A DNA stretch of 64,000 bases, taken from the NCBI RefSeq assembly GCF_002115745.1, contig NZ_JFKB01000004.1, positions 124,001 to 188,000 on the forward strand. The letters run 5' to 3'. Made by a program: the position numbers and the translations under genes. Source of the stretch: Thalassospira alkalitolerans. GTDB taxonomy: Bacteria > Pseudomonadota > Alphaproteobacteria > Rhodospirillales > Thalassospiraceae. The notes under the pieces were generated by a model. That model did not search any database. It saw nothing but the letters and a program-made list of their open reading frames with translations, and was not told the DNA's origin. Below are positions 51,079-60,743 of this stretch, piece by piece (within the stretch, counting starts at the first letter, position 1; each line of letters opens with the position of its first letter).

Positions 51079-52398
51079 TTACGCGCCGACCTGTTTCAGC
51101 GCAGCTTCGAGCGTGACTTCTGTCCGCTCGCCGGATTTACGGTTTTTAAGTTCGACAATACCGGCTTTGAGGCCTTTGGGGCCGATCACGATCTGCCAAG
51201 GCAAACCTATCAGGTCCATATCGGCAAATTTGCCACCAGCACGGATATCGCGGTCATCATACAAAACATCGATCTTGGCATTTTGCAGCTTGCCATAGAC
51301 GTCCTCACAAGCCGCATCACAGGCATCGTCGCCGGTACGCAGATTGATCAAACCAACCTTGTATGGTGCAACGGCTTCGGGCCAGATGATGCCATTTTCG
51401 TCATGGGATGCCTCGATCAAGGCACCAACCAGACGCGAGACACCAATACCGTAGGACCCCATCATTACCGGGACTTCCTTGCCATCCGGGCCAAGAACCA
51501 TGGCATTCATCGGTTCGGAATATTTTGCACCAAAGTGGAAGATATGACCAACTTCAATACCGCGGGTCGCGATTAAATCGTCACCGGCAACCGGTGTATT
51601 GGCCGGGTCATGCTTCTCTTCGGTAGCAGCATAGTCTTCAAGAACCGTCTGGACCCAGTTTTCAAGACCGGTACGATCATTGAGATCAACCCCCTGGCCT
51701 GACAGATCTTTATTCAGCCATTTCTGGTCACAGAAGACTTCGCTTTCGCCGGTCTCTGCCAAAATGATGAATTCATGGCTAAGGTCGCCGCCAATCGGAC
51801 CGGTATCAGCCACCATCGGAATGGCCTTCACACCAAGACGGGTAAAGGTCCGGCAATAGGCCAGAAACATCTTGTTGTAGGCGTGACGCGAGCTTTCGTA
51901 ATCAATATCGAACGAATACGCATCCTTCATCAAGAATTCACGTCCCCGCATTACGCCAAAGCGCGGGCGGATCTCGTCACGGAATTTCCACTGAATATGA
52001 TACATCAACTGCGGCAGTTGCTTGTATGACCGGACATCCTTGCGGAAGATGTCGGTGATGACTTCCTCGTTGGTCGGGCCAAACAGCATTTTACGATCAT
52101 GACGGTCGGTAATGCGCAGCATTTCCTGACCATAATCTTCGTAGCGACCACTTTCTTGCCAAAGTTCGGCTGGCTGGATCGTTGGCATCAGCAATTCATT
52201 GCAGCCAATCGCATCCTGTTCTTCGCGTACGATCTGTTCGATCTTTTTAAGAACGCGGTAGCCAAGTGGCAGCCAGGAATAGATCCCTGCGGAAAGCTGA
52301 CGCACCATACCGGCGCGCAACATCAGTCGATGGGAAGCGATCTGTGCTTCTGCCGGCGTTTCTTTGAGGGTCGGCAGAAAGAACTGGGAAAGACGCAT
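51079..52398 (-). CDS. proS: Prolyl-tRNA synthetase (short alphaproteobacterial form)
   Basis: Class II aminoacyl-tRNA synthetase charging tRNA-Pro. At 439 residues it lacks the editing insertion (INS domain, about 180 residues) found between motifs 2 and 3 of the 570-residue E. coli type. Class II motifs include [23 protein letters not shown] and [14 protein letters not shown]. Organisms with this form often have a separate YbaK/ProXp-ala deacylase; none is in this window. The ATG at 52398 is chosen over a TTG one codon upstream. Confidence 0.95.
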   Translation of the reverse strand: MRLSQFFLPTLKETPAEAQIASHRLMLRAGMVRQLSAGIYSWLPLGYRVLKKIEQIVREEQDAIGCNELLMPTIQPAELWQESGRYEDYGQEMLRITDRHDRKMLFGPTNEEVITDIFRKDVRSYKQLPQLMYHIQWKFRDEIRPRFGVMRGREFLMKDAYSFDIDYESSRHAYNKMFLAYCRTFTRLGVKAIPMVADTGPIGGDLSHEFIILAETGESEVFCDQKWLNKDLSGQGVDLNDRTGLENWVQTVLEDYAATEEKHDPANTPVAGDDLIATRGIEVGHIFHFGAKYSEPMNAMVLGPDGKEVPVMMGSYGIGVSRLVGALIEASHDENGIIWPEAVAPYKVGLINLRTGDDACDAACEDVYGKLQNAKIDVLYDDRDIRAGGKFADMDLIGLPWQIVIGPKGLKAGIVELKNRKSGERTEVTLEAALKQVGA

Positions 52399-52573
52399 CA
52401 ATGCCTCGTGATGATCAAGCTGAAAATGTCAGGTATATAAGAAACCTTGCCCGGAAAATGCGACAGCACAGCCCGAAACGCAAGCCGGAACTTGCCAAGA
52501 TCGCAGGATCACCCGATCTAGCGCCCAATCATGGCGGAGTTGGGAAAACATACTGGCATTTTCAGGCCTGCTG

Positions 52574-53074
52574 TTATCGGAAGCCCGCGGCACGGCATGC
52601 CGCGATCAATTCATCCTGCCCGGCCTCGTTGCCAAGCGGGGTATCATTGAAATAAACCCGCCCGTTGCGATAGGTAATCTTGCCAATACTAGACTCGCCA
52701 CTGACACCATCCGGCACAGAAATTCCGGAAAATTTAAAGAAATCGATGGTCACCGGAAACTCGATTTCTTTGGGCAGGGCATTTAAAATCTGGCTGCCGC
52801 CATCCAGATCAGCCGGTGCCACCTTGTTTCCATGCACATCCACGCCGGGCTTATAGACAACCTCATCATCGGGAACGTAACTTACCAATGCTTTGCAAGC
52901 TGACCGCGATATCGTGATGGTCGGCTTTGCGGGTTCGTCCTTGTCTAACGCCTCAGCATCGGATGATTTTTGAACATCATCAGGCTCAGGAAGCGGGGAT
53001 TCGCCCTGTGCCAAAACTGCCGTTGAAAATGTGCAAATCGATACTGCCAGACACGTCCGAATGGCAAAACGCAT
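52574..53074 (-). CDS. Small secreted protein of unknown function
   Basis: 166 residues from the ATG at 53074. The first 23 residues form a clear signal peptide ending VLAQ, then a short acidic low-complexity stretch to about 48. The mature part has two cysteines, C60 in SACKALV and one near the C-terminus in AACRAAG, placed so that they could form a disulfide. Other visible blocks are YKPGVDVHGNKVAPADLDGG, PVTIDFFKF and GKITYRNGRVYFND. The pattern seems familiar from other alphaproteobacterial hypothetical proteins, but I do not recognise a named family and assign no function. An in-frame ATG at 53122 would hide the signal peptide. Confidence 0.65.
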   Translation of the reverse strand: MRFAIRTCLAVSICTFSTAVLAQGESPLPEPDDVQKSSDAEALDKDEPAKPTITISRSACKALVSYVPDDEVVYKPGVDVHGNKVAPADLDGGSQILNALPKEIEFPVTIDFFKFSGISVPDGVSGESSIGKITYRNGRVYFNDTPLGNEAGQDELIAACRAAGFR

Positions 53075-53224
53075 CGCACAATCGCCGGTTTTTATAGAGT
53101 ACATTGGTATAAAACTCTTCATCGTGCAGGTTCTTCCTATATATGTGCGGTGCAGCATCGAATCATTTGTGAATTTTAGTCAAAACATCTTGCATAAAAA
53201 TGAAATATGTGGCTTTTTGGCTTT

Positions 53225-53438
53225 CCGCCAACGACGTAAGATCGTTGCGGGAGATGTCCGCAGCCGCTCATAAAATTGCGGGAGGCTTTGTTGCCAATAA
53301 GCATACAAGAAGCAGGCGCGACATCGAAATAAAACCTGTGCTTCGAGCCCAGGTCTAGGAGGAAGTAAAAAAAGATTACGGGAAAACAGCTATTAAAATA
53401 GCATCTTAGCAAGATCCTTGTGATCTTGCTTTTTTTTT
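53225..53438 (+). ncRNA. Candidate small RNA ending at an orphan terminator
   Basis: On the plus strand a bulged stem (CCGCCAACGA, 53225-53234, with TCGTTGCGG, 53242-53250), a second stem (ACCTG/CAGGT with inner GCT/AGC, 53334-53354) and a strong terminator at 53409-53438 follow each other with no open reading frame. No promoter with good spacing was found and no known RNA family was recognised; boundaries are guesses from the outermost structures. Confidence 0.3.
53409..53438 (+). terminator. Strong rho-independent terminator without an upstream plus-strand gene
   Basis: GCAAGATC pairs with GATCTTGC around the loop CTTGT and is followed by nine T residues. The nearest plus-strand gene upstream is gltA, over 23 kb away, so this terminator must end an unannotated transcript or be fortuitous. 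Confidence 0.75.
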
Positions 53439-53476
53439 GGCTACGGCTCCCTGCCCCGCATTTTTGTGCATTACGT

Positions 53477-53509
53477 AAACAAAAAACCCCGCAGCATTTT
53501 GCGGGGTTT
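53477..53509 (-). terminator. Rho-independent terminator after the DUF1467 gene
   Basis: A 10-base-pair stem (AAACCCCGCA with TGCGGGGTTT) and a six-base loop are followed on the minus strand by TTTGTTT. It starts 27 bases past the stop of the DUF1467 gene. Confidence 0.8.
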
Positions 53510-53536
53510 ATTTATTTCAGGGCGGCCCCGAAAACC

Positions 53537-53776
53537 TTATTGCGGCGGACGGACTTCTATCATGCCACTGGTAATCACAAAATAGGCCACAGCCCACAGA
53601 ATTGCCGAGATTAAGCTGGTCGCCAGAACCTTTTTCCACATATGTGGTTTTTGCGGCGCACCGCTGTCATGGCCGGGCTGTACATTGTCTTCGCGCTTCA
53701 CGCCGACAGGCAACACCATAAAAAGCACCAGCCACCAAATCACGACATAGACAAGGATCGCGGAAAACCAGTTCAT
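53537..53776 (-). CDS. DUF1467 family small membrane protein
   Basis: 79 residues with two membrane segments (about 4-24 and 49-70) and a short polar loop between them that begins LPVGVKRED, the hallmark of DUF1467. Function is unknown. The gene is typically found in alphaproteobacteria between mce and proS or lolC, as here, and is 109 bases after mce. It ends at a strong terminator. Confidence 0.8.
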   Translation of the reverse strand: MNWFSAILVYVVIWWLVLFMVLPVGVKREDNVQPGHDSGAPQKPHMWKKVLATSLISAILWAVAYFVITSGMIEVRPPQ

Positions 53777-53885
53777 GGGGCACTCTTTTCTTGGTTACGG
53801 GAAAGCGTGTTCAACGTTGGATGGCTGACAGTCATAACGCCCGGCACGAAACGCAACACCGGGCGCAAAAATCAAACTGTAAAAT

Positions 53886-54290
53886 TCAGACCTGTTCAAG
53901 TTCAACAAGCGTTCCGTTAAAATCCTTGGGATGCAGGAACAACACGGGTTTGCCGTGGGCGCCAATTTTCGGTTCGCCATTGCCAAGAATGCGGGCGCCA
54001 TTTTGTATCAACTGATCGCGTGCGGCCAAAATGTCTTCAACCTCATAACAAACATGATGAATGCCACCCGATGTATTCTTGTCGAGGAACCCCTTGATTG
54101 GTGAATCATCACCAAGCGGATAAAGAAGTTCGATTTTGGTATTGGGCAATTCAACAAATACGACAGTTACCCCGTGATCGGGCTCGTCCTGCGGGGCGGT
54201 TACCTTTGCGCCCAGAACATCCCGATAAAGCCGGATGCCTTCTTCTAGGTCCGGAACCGCAATCGCCACATGGTTCAGCTGTCCAATCAT
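53886..54290 (-). CDS. mce: Methylmalonyl-CoA epimerase
   Basis: Interconverts the R and S forms of methylmalonyl-CoA in propionate and odd-chain catabolism. It is a vicinal oxygen chelate protein of 134 residues with metal ligands H7 (LNHVAIAV), a histidine in GGIHHVCYEV and a glutamate near residue 130 (LVELEQ). It lacks the arginines and length of glyoxalase I, and its relation to gloA at 30.5 kb is only at the fold level. Methylmalonyl-CoA mutase genes are not in the window. Confidence 0.87.
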   Translation of the reverse strand: MIGQLNHVAIAVPDLEEGIRLYRDVLGAKVTAPQDEPDHGVTVVFVELPNTKIELLYPLGDDSPIKGFLDKNTSGGIHHVCYEVEDILAARDQLIQNGARILGNGEPKIGAHGKPVLFLHPKDFNGTLVELEQV

Positions 54291-54413
54291 GTTCTACTCC
54301 TGCAATGTGATCTGCCCGATCACCGACAATCTAGGATGCAAGCAATGGCAAAGACAACCGCGTATTTGGTTAAACAAAGGTATCAGCCATCAAACCATCA
54401 AAGGTCTGGGCGG

Positions 54414-56090
54414 CTAGCTTTTTTCATTTACGCGAGCAATGTGAACTTCGATCAGCGGACGTTTGCCAAGTTTCTGGCGGACTGGACGACGAAGGGCCTG
54501 ACGAATGGCAAGAGTGACAGCAGCATCATCGAGAACTTCGTCATCATTTAACTGATCAACACGGTTGCCAATCTCGGCAGCAAAGTGATCAAGCCGGATA
54601 TCGTCACCCGGTTCGTCAAACAGGCTGGGGGCGGTAATCATCGGATCACCGACCGTTTCACCAAACTGATTGAGCACTACGGTCACAAACATCACACCGT
54701 TCCAGACAATGCGATTGCGATTGCGGATGGTATCGGCATCACGTTTAAGCAGGCGGCCACCATCAAGGCACAATACGCCACTTTCGGCGACACCGATGAC
54801 ATGCGCACTACCTGGCGACAGACGAATAACCGTGCCATCATGCGGGATCACCTGTTCGGGGATCTGACATTCGGCACCAAGGGCCGCTTGTTCGCACAAA
54901 TGGCGGGTTTCACCGTGAACCGGCACAAGGATTTTCGGACGGGTCAGTTGATACATCCGCGCCAAGTCCTGACGCCCCGGATGGCCGGAAACATGGATAG
55001 GCTCGTCACGGGCCGTAATCACCCGAATGCCGCGTCGTATCAAAAGGTTTTGGATATAACCAATGGATTTTTCATTCCCCGGAATTTCACGGGCTGAAAA
55101 AATTACGGTATCGCCGGAGTCAAGCTGAACCGTCGGATGATCCCCTTTGGCAATACGAGACATCGCCGCGCGTGGTTCCCCCTGCGACCCGGTGCAAATC
55201 ATCAACACCTGATCCTTGGGAACCTCCATCGCGTCTTCATCGGTCAAAAGATTGGGGTAGGATGTCAAATAACCAACGGTTCGCGCCACCTCGGTCACAC
55301 GGTTAAGGGAACGCCCGGCCAAACCAACACAACGATTGTTTTCATGGGCGGCTTCTATGATCGATTGCAGACGGGCAACATTGGTCGCAAAACAGGCGAT
55401 CGCGATACGACCCTGCGGTATCTTGGCAAAAAGTGCTGAAAGATTTTTAGCAACTTGCGCTTCTGAACCGGTTTGGCCTTCGGAAAAGACGTTGGTTGAG
55501 TCACAAATCAACGCCATGACGCCCTCGTCGCCCAAGGCTTCGAGCTTTTTGACATCCGATGCATCGCCAATCTGGGGATCGGGATCGAATTTCCAGTCAC
55601 CGGTATGAACGACAAGTCCCTTGGGGGTCCTGATCGCCAAGGCATTCGGTTCAAGGATCGAATGGGTCATGGTGACAAATTCGATATCAAACGGGCCTTT
55701 TTTAAACCGGCCGCCAAGCTCGATCACATGGATCGGCACCTGATCTGCAAAATCGGTTTCGGCCAGTTTGGCTTTCAGAAATTCAGCCGCAAACGGCGTT
55801 GCATAAATCGGGCATTTCAACCGCGGCCATAGATACGGTACGGCACCAAGGTGATCTTCGTGTGCATGTGTCAGGACCAGGCCAAGAAGTTTGTCTTTGC
55901 GATCTTCGATAAAAGACGGATCAGGCATGACAACATCAACACCGGGCAAACCTTCCTCGCCAAAGGAAACGCCCATATCGACCATCAACCACTGATCGTC
56001 ATATCCGTACAAATTGAGGTTCATGCCAATTTCGCCAGATCCCCCTAGCGGCACGAACAGCAACTCGTCTTTCGGCAAATACAAATCCAC
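54414..56090 (-). CDS. rnj: Ribonuclease J
   Basis: Metallo-beta-lactamase/beta-CASP ribonuclease with 5' exonuclease and endonuclease activity, used in mRNA turnover and rRNA maturation. It has 558 residues: the zinc motif HAHEDH at 75-80, later metal histidines and a beta-CASP region with the ICTGSQGEP motif, then HVSGHPGRQDL and LVPVHGE blocks and a C-terminal domain. The start is GTG at 56090 (no ATG nearby). The neighbours coaX and birA are the usual alphaproteobacterial context. Confidence 0.93.
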   Translation of the reverse strand: MDLYLPKDELLFVPLGGSGEIGMNLNLYGYDDQWLMVDMGVSFGEEGLPGVDVVMPDPSFIEDRKDKLLGLVLTHAHEDHLGAVPYLWPRLKCPIYATPFAAEFLKAKLAETDFADQVPIHVIELGGRFKKGPFDIEFVTMTHSILEPNALAIRTPKGLVVHTGDWKFDPDPQIGDASDVKKLEALGDEGVMALICDSTNVFSEGQTGSEAQVAKNLSALFAKIPQGRIAIACFATNVARLQSIIEAAHENNRCVGLAGRSLNRVTEVARTVGYLTSYPNLLTDEDAMEVPKDQVLMICTGSQGEPRAAMSRIAKGDHPTVQLDSGDTVIFSAREIPGNEKSIGYIQNLLIRRGIRVITARDEPIHVSGHPGRQDLARMYQLTRPKILVPVHGETRHLCEQAALGAECQIPEQVIPHDGTVIRLSPGSAHVIGVAESGVLCLDGGRLLKRDADTIRNRNRIVWNGVMFVTVVLNQFGETVGDPMITAPSLFDEPGDDIRLDHFAAEIGNRVDQLNDDEVLDDAAVTLAIRQALRRPVRQKLGKRPLIEVHIARVNEKS

Positions 56091-56176
56091 GGATGGTCAC
56101 CCTTGTCTTTCAGCGATGAGAAACACTATCGCGGGCCAGGCCCGCGTCAACGAAATGGTATATGTTACAGCACAGT

Positions 56177-56959
56177 CTAATTTGTTTTGTTGCTGTTGCG
56201 ACGATAAATCATCAAAAGCCCCAGCATCGTCAGATCGCTATGCAGATGTTCGATCTCGTCCATGACCTTGGCAAATAGTGGTGCCAACCCGCCGGTGGCA
56301 ACGATTTTCATGTTATCGACGCCCTGATCCTTGCGAATACGGGCCAGAAGCCCTTCGATCATCGCAACATAGCCCCAATAAACCCCGGACTGCATGGCTT
56401 CAACGGTGTTTTTGCCAACAACACTGCGCGGTGCCTCGATCGCCACCATTGGCAACTGAGCCGCCGCCATATGCAGCGCCTTGATCGACAAATTAACCCC
56501 CGGCGCAATCACACCACCAAGGTAATTACCCTCGCCATCGATAACATCGAATGTTGTCGCCGTCCCGAAATCAAGCACCACAAGCGGACCGCCAAAAATC
56601 TTATGCGCGGCAACCGCATTTACCAATCGGTCAGCCCCGACTTCGCTTGGCCGATCCATGATGATCTTCATGTCCAGATCAACTTCAGGATCACCGACGA
56701 CCATTGGTTCGACATTGAAATAACGCCGACACAGGGTCTTAAGACTAAATTCCGCGGCCGGCACGACGGTTGCGATAATCGCCCCTGTGATCGCGTCTGC
56801 CGGCACATCGGTTAACGTAAACAGGTGGTGCAGCCACACGCCAAGTTCATCGGCCGTGCGTTCCACCGTCGTCGAACAGCGCCACTGCCCTTTGATCTTA
56901 TCACCGTCAAACACAGCGAAAACGATGTTGGTATTCCCGGCATCAATCGCCAGTAACAT
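56177..56959 (-). CDS. coaX: Type III pantothenate kinase
   Basis: First step of coenzyme A synthesis, an ASKHA-fold kinase that is feedback-insensitive and needs a monovalent cation. It has 260 residues, with DAGNTN (D6 catalytic) at the start, PSEVGADRLVNAVAAH near residue 105, DFGTATTFDVI and a VATGGLAPLF block. It lies between birA and rnj. Confidence 0.95.
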   Translation of the reverse strand: MLLAIDAGNTNIVFAVFDGDKIKGQWRCSTTVERTADELGVWLHHLFTLTDVPADAITGAIIATVVPAAEFSLKTLCRRYFNVEPMVVGDPEVDLDMKIIMDRPSEVGADRLVNAVAAHKIFGGPLVVLDFGTATTFDVIDGEGNYLGGVIAPGVNLSIKALHMAAAQLPMVAIEAPRSVVGKNTVEAMQSGVYWGYVAMIEGLLARIRKDQGVDNMKIVATGGLAPLFAKVMDEIEHLHSDLTMLGLLMIYRRNSNKTN

Positions 56960-57008
56960 GATGTTTCGGTGCCTCCCCGTTGTCGTCCCGAGGCGGGATC
57001 TTGTTAAT

Positions 57009-57767
57009 TTAAGTTTTGAAAAACACTTCGCCAGCCCCGATACGATGCTCGGTGCCGTCTGTTTCTCTTAGAACAAGTGCCCCGTCATCATCAAGCCCGA
57101 CAAAGGTTCCCTCCAGCGTACGCTGGGTCAAGCGTGCAATGACCGGTTCACCAACACCATATGCCCGGGTTAGCCAAGCTTCGCGGATTGGTGCGAAACC
57201 TTGTGCTTCCCAAATTGGCAGCCAATGGGCGATGCGGGCCACATAAGTCTGCAACACATCCTTGACCGATGTCGGCGCGCCAAGAGCGGCAAGTGATGTT
57301 GCCGGGCGTTCAGCATCATCGGGATAGAACGCCACATTGACCCCGGCACCAATCACCAGATAATCGGTTTGCGTCCCGTCATTGGATGCACTTTCCAAAA
57401 GAATACCGGAAATCTTGCGCCCATTGACCATCAAATCATTAGGCCATTTACAATCAGGTCGAATTTGATTGCCGCTGACCATTTCGATGGCTTCGGCCAT
57501 GGCAACCGCGATCAGGAATGTCAGTTTGGCGGCTTCGAATAACGGACAATCAGGACGCAGTAAAAGCGAGGAATACAGATTACCAACCGGTGAAGACCAT
57601 GCCCGACCACGGCGCCCCCTGCCCGTTGTCTGTTGCCGGGCCCAAATAAGGGCGCCACTTTGGGCGCCCTTATCAGCAAGGCGTTTCGCCTCATCATTTG
57701 TACTGTCGATCACGTCGAGTTCGTGAAGATAAAAACCTTCCGGAAGCCGGATCGTCGGCTTGGTCAT
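57009..57767 (-). CDS. birA: Biotin--[acetyl-CoA-carboxylase] ligase
   Basis: Attaches biotin to the carboxyl carrier protein. It has 252 residues from the ATG at 57767; the ORF extends 13 codons further but that part lies in nuoN. The biotinyl-AMP loop GRGRRGRAW is at 49-57, and the WPNDLMVNGRKISGILLE block contains the catalytic lysine. The N-terminal DNA-binding domain of E. coli BirA is absent, so it is a monofunctional ligase without repressor role. One base separates it from the nuoN stop, so it is probably in the nuo transcript. Confidence 0.94.
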   Translation of the reverse strand: MTKPTIRLPEGFYLHELDVIDSTNDEAKRLADKGAQSGALIWARQQTTGRGRRGRAWSSPVGNLYSSLLLRPDCPLFEAAKLTFLIAVAMAEAIEMVSGNQIRPDCKWPNDLMVNGRKISGILLESASNDGTQTDYLVIGAGVNVAFYPDDAERPATSLAALGAPTSVKDVLQTYVARIAHWLPIWEAQGFAPIREAWLTRAYGVGEPVIARLTQRTLEGTFVGLDDDGALVLRETDGTEHRIGAGEVFFKT

Positions 57768-57768
57768 C

Positions 57769-59214
57769 CTATTGTCCGAACAAAGCCGACGCAGCAGCGC
57801 CTGCACTATCCATCAGCGGGTTCGGGAAGAACACGAAAACCAGCATGACAATCGTGGCAACAGCCATGATCACGTTCATCTCGGTGCCGTTTTTGTCAAA
57901 CGCTTCGACCGGTTCGTCGAAATACATCACCTTGATGACCCGCAGATAGTAATAGGCACTAACGACCGAGGTCACGAGACCAATCACAGCAAGCGTCACA
58001 AGACCGGCATCAACGGCAGCCTTAAAGACATAGAACTTGCCAAAGAACCCGGCGAGCGGCGGAATACCGGCCATCGAGAACATCAAAATGGCGGCAACAG
58101 CAGCCATCAGTGGCTTGGTCTTGGCAAGACCGGCCAGATCGGTGATTTCCTCGACCATGCGATCATTACGACGCATCGACAGGATAACCGCAAAGGTACC
58201 GAGGTTCATGACAAGGTAAATGCCCAGATAAACCAGAACCCCCTGCACGCCTTCGGCGGTACCAGCCGCAAGGCCGACCAATGCGAAACCAACATGACCA
58301 ATCGAAGAATAGGCCATCAGACGTTTGATATTATCCTGACGGAGCGCTGCGAACGAGCCCCAGACCATCGACAGGACCGAAACCATAACGATGATCTGCT
58401 GCCAATCGGCAACGACACCGGCAAACGGGCCTACCGCGACGCGAACGAACAATGCCAGACCGGCAATTTTCGGGGCAACGGCAAAGAACGCTGTAACCGG
58501 GGTCGGTGCGCCTTCATAGACGTCCGGGGTCCACATATGGAACGGAACCGCAGAAACCTTGAAGCACAGACCGGCAAACATAAAGGCCAAGCCAACAAGC
58601 GTTCCAACCGAAATATCACCACCAGTCATGATATCACCAAGGACGACAAAGTTAGTCGTGCCGGTAAAGCCATAAACCATCGACATGCCATACAGCAACA
58701 TGCCCGAGGCAATTGAACCCAGAACAAAGTATTTAAGGCCTGCTTCCGTTGCACGCACCGTATCGCGGCGAATGGCCGCAATAACGTAAAGCGCAAGCGA
58801 CTGAAGTTCGAGGCCAAGATACAGCGACAGCATATCGGTTGCCGAAACCATCGCCATCATGCCGACCGTTGCCAGCGTGATCAGGATCGGGAATTCAAAC
58901 CGCGACATGTTTTCACGTTCAGCAAAGTTCATTGCCATAACGATGCCAAGTGACGATCCGATCAGGATCAGTACCTTGGCGAATTTGGCAAAGGCATCAG
59001 CCGTGAACTGACCATAGAACGCCACCCCGCCATCGCCCATAACGACAAGCACGAGTGTGACAATCTGGGCAAGAACAGCAAGCCATGAAACAGTGCGGAA
59101 TGCCTTATCCTTGCCGGTAAAGACACCCAGCATCAACAGGGCCAATGCTGAAACAGCCAAAAACATTTCGGGCAGTGCCGCCCCGAGGTTGAGCATAGAA
59201 ACTCCCATGTTCAT
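57769..59214 (-). CDS. nuoN: NADH-quinone oxidoreductase subunit N
   Basis: One of the three antiporter-like proton-pumping subunits of respiratory complex I. It has 481 residues and about 14 hydrophobic segments. The conserved glutamate and lysine region ([14 protein letters not shown] followed by TAFFAVAPK) is present. It lies five bases after nuoM and is last of the nuo genes here. Confidence 0.95.
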   Translation of the reverse strand: MNMGVSMLNLGAALPEMFLAVSALALLMLGVFTGKDKAFRTVSWLAVLAQIVTLVLVVMGDGGVAFYGQFTADAFAKFAKVLILIGSSLGIVMAMNFAERENMSRFEFPILITLATVGMMAMVSATDMLSLYLGLELQSLALYVIAAIRRDTVRATEAGLKYFVLGSIASGMLLYGMSMVYGFTGTTNFVVLGDIMTGGDISVGTLVGLAFMFAGLCFKVSAVPFHMWTPDVYEGAPTPVTAFFAVAPKIAGLALFVRVAVGPFAGVVADWQQIIVMVSVLSMVWGSFAALRQDNIKRLMAYSSIGHVGFALVGLAAGTAEGVQGVLVYLGIYLVMNLGTFAVILSMRRNDRMVEEITDLAGLAKTKPLMAAVAAILMFSMAGIPPLAGFFGKFYVFKAAVDAGLVTLAVIGLVTSVVSAYYYLRVIKVMYFDEPVEAFDKNGTEMNVIMAVATIVMLVFVFFPNPLMDSAGAAASALFGQ

Positions 59215-59219
59215 TCCCC

Positions 59220-60737
59220 CTAATTCGCCGCCAGCTGGGCAGCCTGAGCTGCGGCAGCCTGCGCCGTTTCGACCTGGTTGACAAGGTGTTCAACCGAAAC
59301 ATGCATGATGTCGAGGAAGGAGACCGGATAGATCCCCATCCACAGAACGATGATCACCAATGGTGCGAAGATCAACCATTCACGCGGGCTCATATCAAGG
59401 ATGCCTTTAAGGTTTTCCTTGGTAAGCGCCCCGAACACGATGCGGCGATAGAGAAACAGTGCATATGCAGCACCAAGGATCAAACCGGTCGCGGCAAAGA
59501 ATGCCACCCAGGTATTGGCTTCGAACGCCCCCAGCAAGGCCAGGACTTCGCCAACGAAACCACCCGTCCCCGGAAGACCGACAGACGCCATCGTAAAGAA
59601 CATAAAGATCACTGCGTAACCCGGCATACGGTGAACAAGACCACCATAGGCATCGATTTCGCGGGTATGCATACGGTCATAGACCACACCGACACACAGA
59701 AAGAGTGCACTGGCAACCAAACCGTGGCTCAGCATCTGGAAGATCGAGCCTTCGATGCCGTGCTGGTTGAAGGTGAATGCGCCAATCGTGACGATCCCCA
59801 TATGGGCAACCGATGAATAAGCAATCAGCTTTTTCATATCCTGCTGGGCAAGTGCGACCAGCGAGGTATAGATGATTGCAATGATCGACAGGGTGAAGAT
59901 CAGCGGTGCGAAGGTTTCAGATGCCAAGGGCATCATCGGCAACGAGAACCGCAGGAAGCCATAGCCCCCCATTTTCAAAAGCACGCCTGCCAGGATCACA
60001 GAACCAGCTGTCGGTGCCTCAACGTGGGCATCGGGAAGCCATGTGTGAACCGGCCACATCGGAACCTTGACCGCAAAGGAGGCAAAGAATGCCAGCCATA
60101 ACCAAAGCTGCATCTCATAGCTGAAACCATGCGCCATCAGTGTCGGAATATCGGTGGTGCCTGCGTCGAAATACATCGCCAGCAGCGCCACCAGCATCAG
60201 GACAGAACCGAGCAGTGTATAAAGGAACAGCTTGAAGGCTGCGTAAACACGGCGCGGACCGCCCCAGACGCCGATGATGATGAACATCGGGATCAGAACG
60301 CCTTCGAAGAACAGGTAGAACAGCAAACCGTCAAGCGAGCTGAACATACCAATCATCATCGTTTCCAAAATCAGGAACGCGATCATGTATTCCTTCACAC
60401 GTTTCTGGATTGCTTCCCACGCCGACAAAATGCAGATCGGTGTCAGGAAGGTTGCCAGGACCACGAACAGCATCGAAATGCCATCCACGCCCATGTGATA
60501 GGAAATATTCAGGTTCGGCATCCAGTCCGCTTGTTCAACGAACTGGAAATCAGCTGTGGTGGTATCGAAATTCACCCATAGCATCAGGGATGCGGCAAAG
60601 GTAAAACCCGATGTCCAAAGAGCAACCCAGCGAGAGTTGCGGGCGACATTCGCCTCATCCCCACGGATCAGCAACACAAACAGTGCCCCGACCAGCGGCA
60701 AAAAGGTGACGATCGAAAGAATTGGATAATCGCTCAT
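59220..60737 (-). CDS. nuoM: NADH-quinone oxidoreductase subunit M
   Basis: Antiporter-like proton-pumping subunit, 505 residues with about 14 membrane segments. Signature segments include [20 protein letters not shown] and [11 protein letters not shown], and a conserved glutamate in the [14 protein letters not shown] helix. It starts six bases after nuoL. Confidence 0.95.
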   Translation of the reverse strand: MSDYPILSIVTFLPLVGALFVLLIRGDEANVARNSRWVALWTSGFTFAASLMLWVNFDTTTADFQFVEQADWMPNLNISYHMGVDGISMLFVVLATFLTPICILSAWEAIQKRVKEYMIAFLILETMMIGMFSSLDGLLFYLFFEGVLIPMFIIIGVWGGPRRVYAAFKLFLYTLLGSVLMLVALLAMYFDAGTTDIPTLMAHGFSYEMQLWLWLAFFASFAVKVPMWPVHTWLPDAHVEAPTAGSVILAGVLLKMGGYGFLRFSLPMMPLASETFAPLIFTLSIIAIIYTSLVALAQQDMKKLIAYSSVAHMGIVTIGAFTFNQHGIEGSIFQMLSHGLVASALFLCVGVVYDRMHTREIDAYGGLVHRMPGYAVIFMFFTMASVGLPGTGGFVGEVLALLGAFEANTWVAFFAATGLILGAAYALFLYRRIVFGALTKENLKGILDMSPREWLIFAPLVIIVLWMGIYPVSFLDIMHVSVEHLVNQVETAQAAAAQAAQLAAN

Positions 60738-60743
60738 CGCCCG

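Larger units (their letters stand above)
53075..53536. other. 462-base non-coding region with possible small RNA
   Basis: No protein gene is convincing here. The region contains a plus-strand terminator at 53409-53438, hairpins at 53225-53250 and 53334-53354, and the minus-strand terminator of the DUF1467 gene at 53477-53509. The promoter of the small secreted protein gene should lie within it as well. Confidence 0.5.

Noticed and set aside
53350..53366. CAGGTCTAGGAGGAAG, resembling the 4.5S/SRP RNA apical motif
   Set aside because: The opposing strand of the SRP hairpin and the GNRA-capped symmetric loop could not be found around it, and the match to CAGGTCCGGAAGGAAGC is imperfect.
57760..58716. 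318-codon open frame on the plus strand
   Set aside because: Antisense to nuoN; the very His/Asn/Arg-rich composition is the expected complement of a membrane protein gene.
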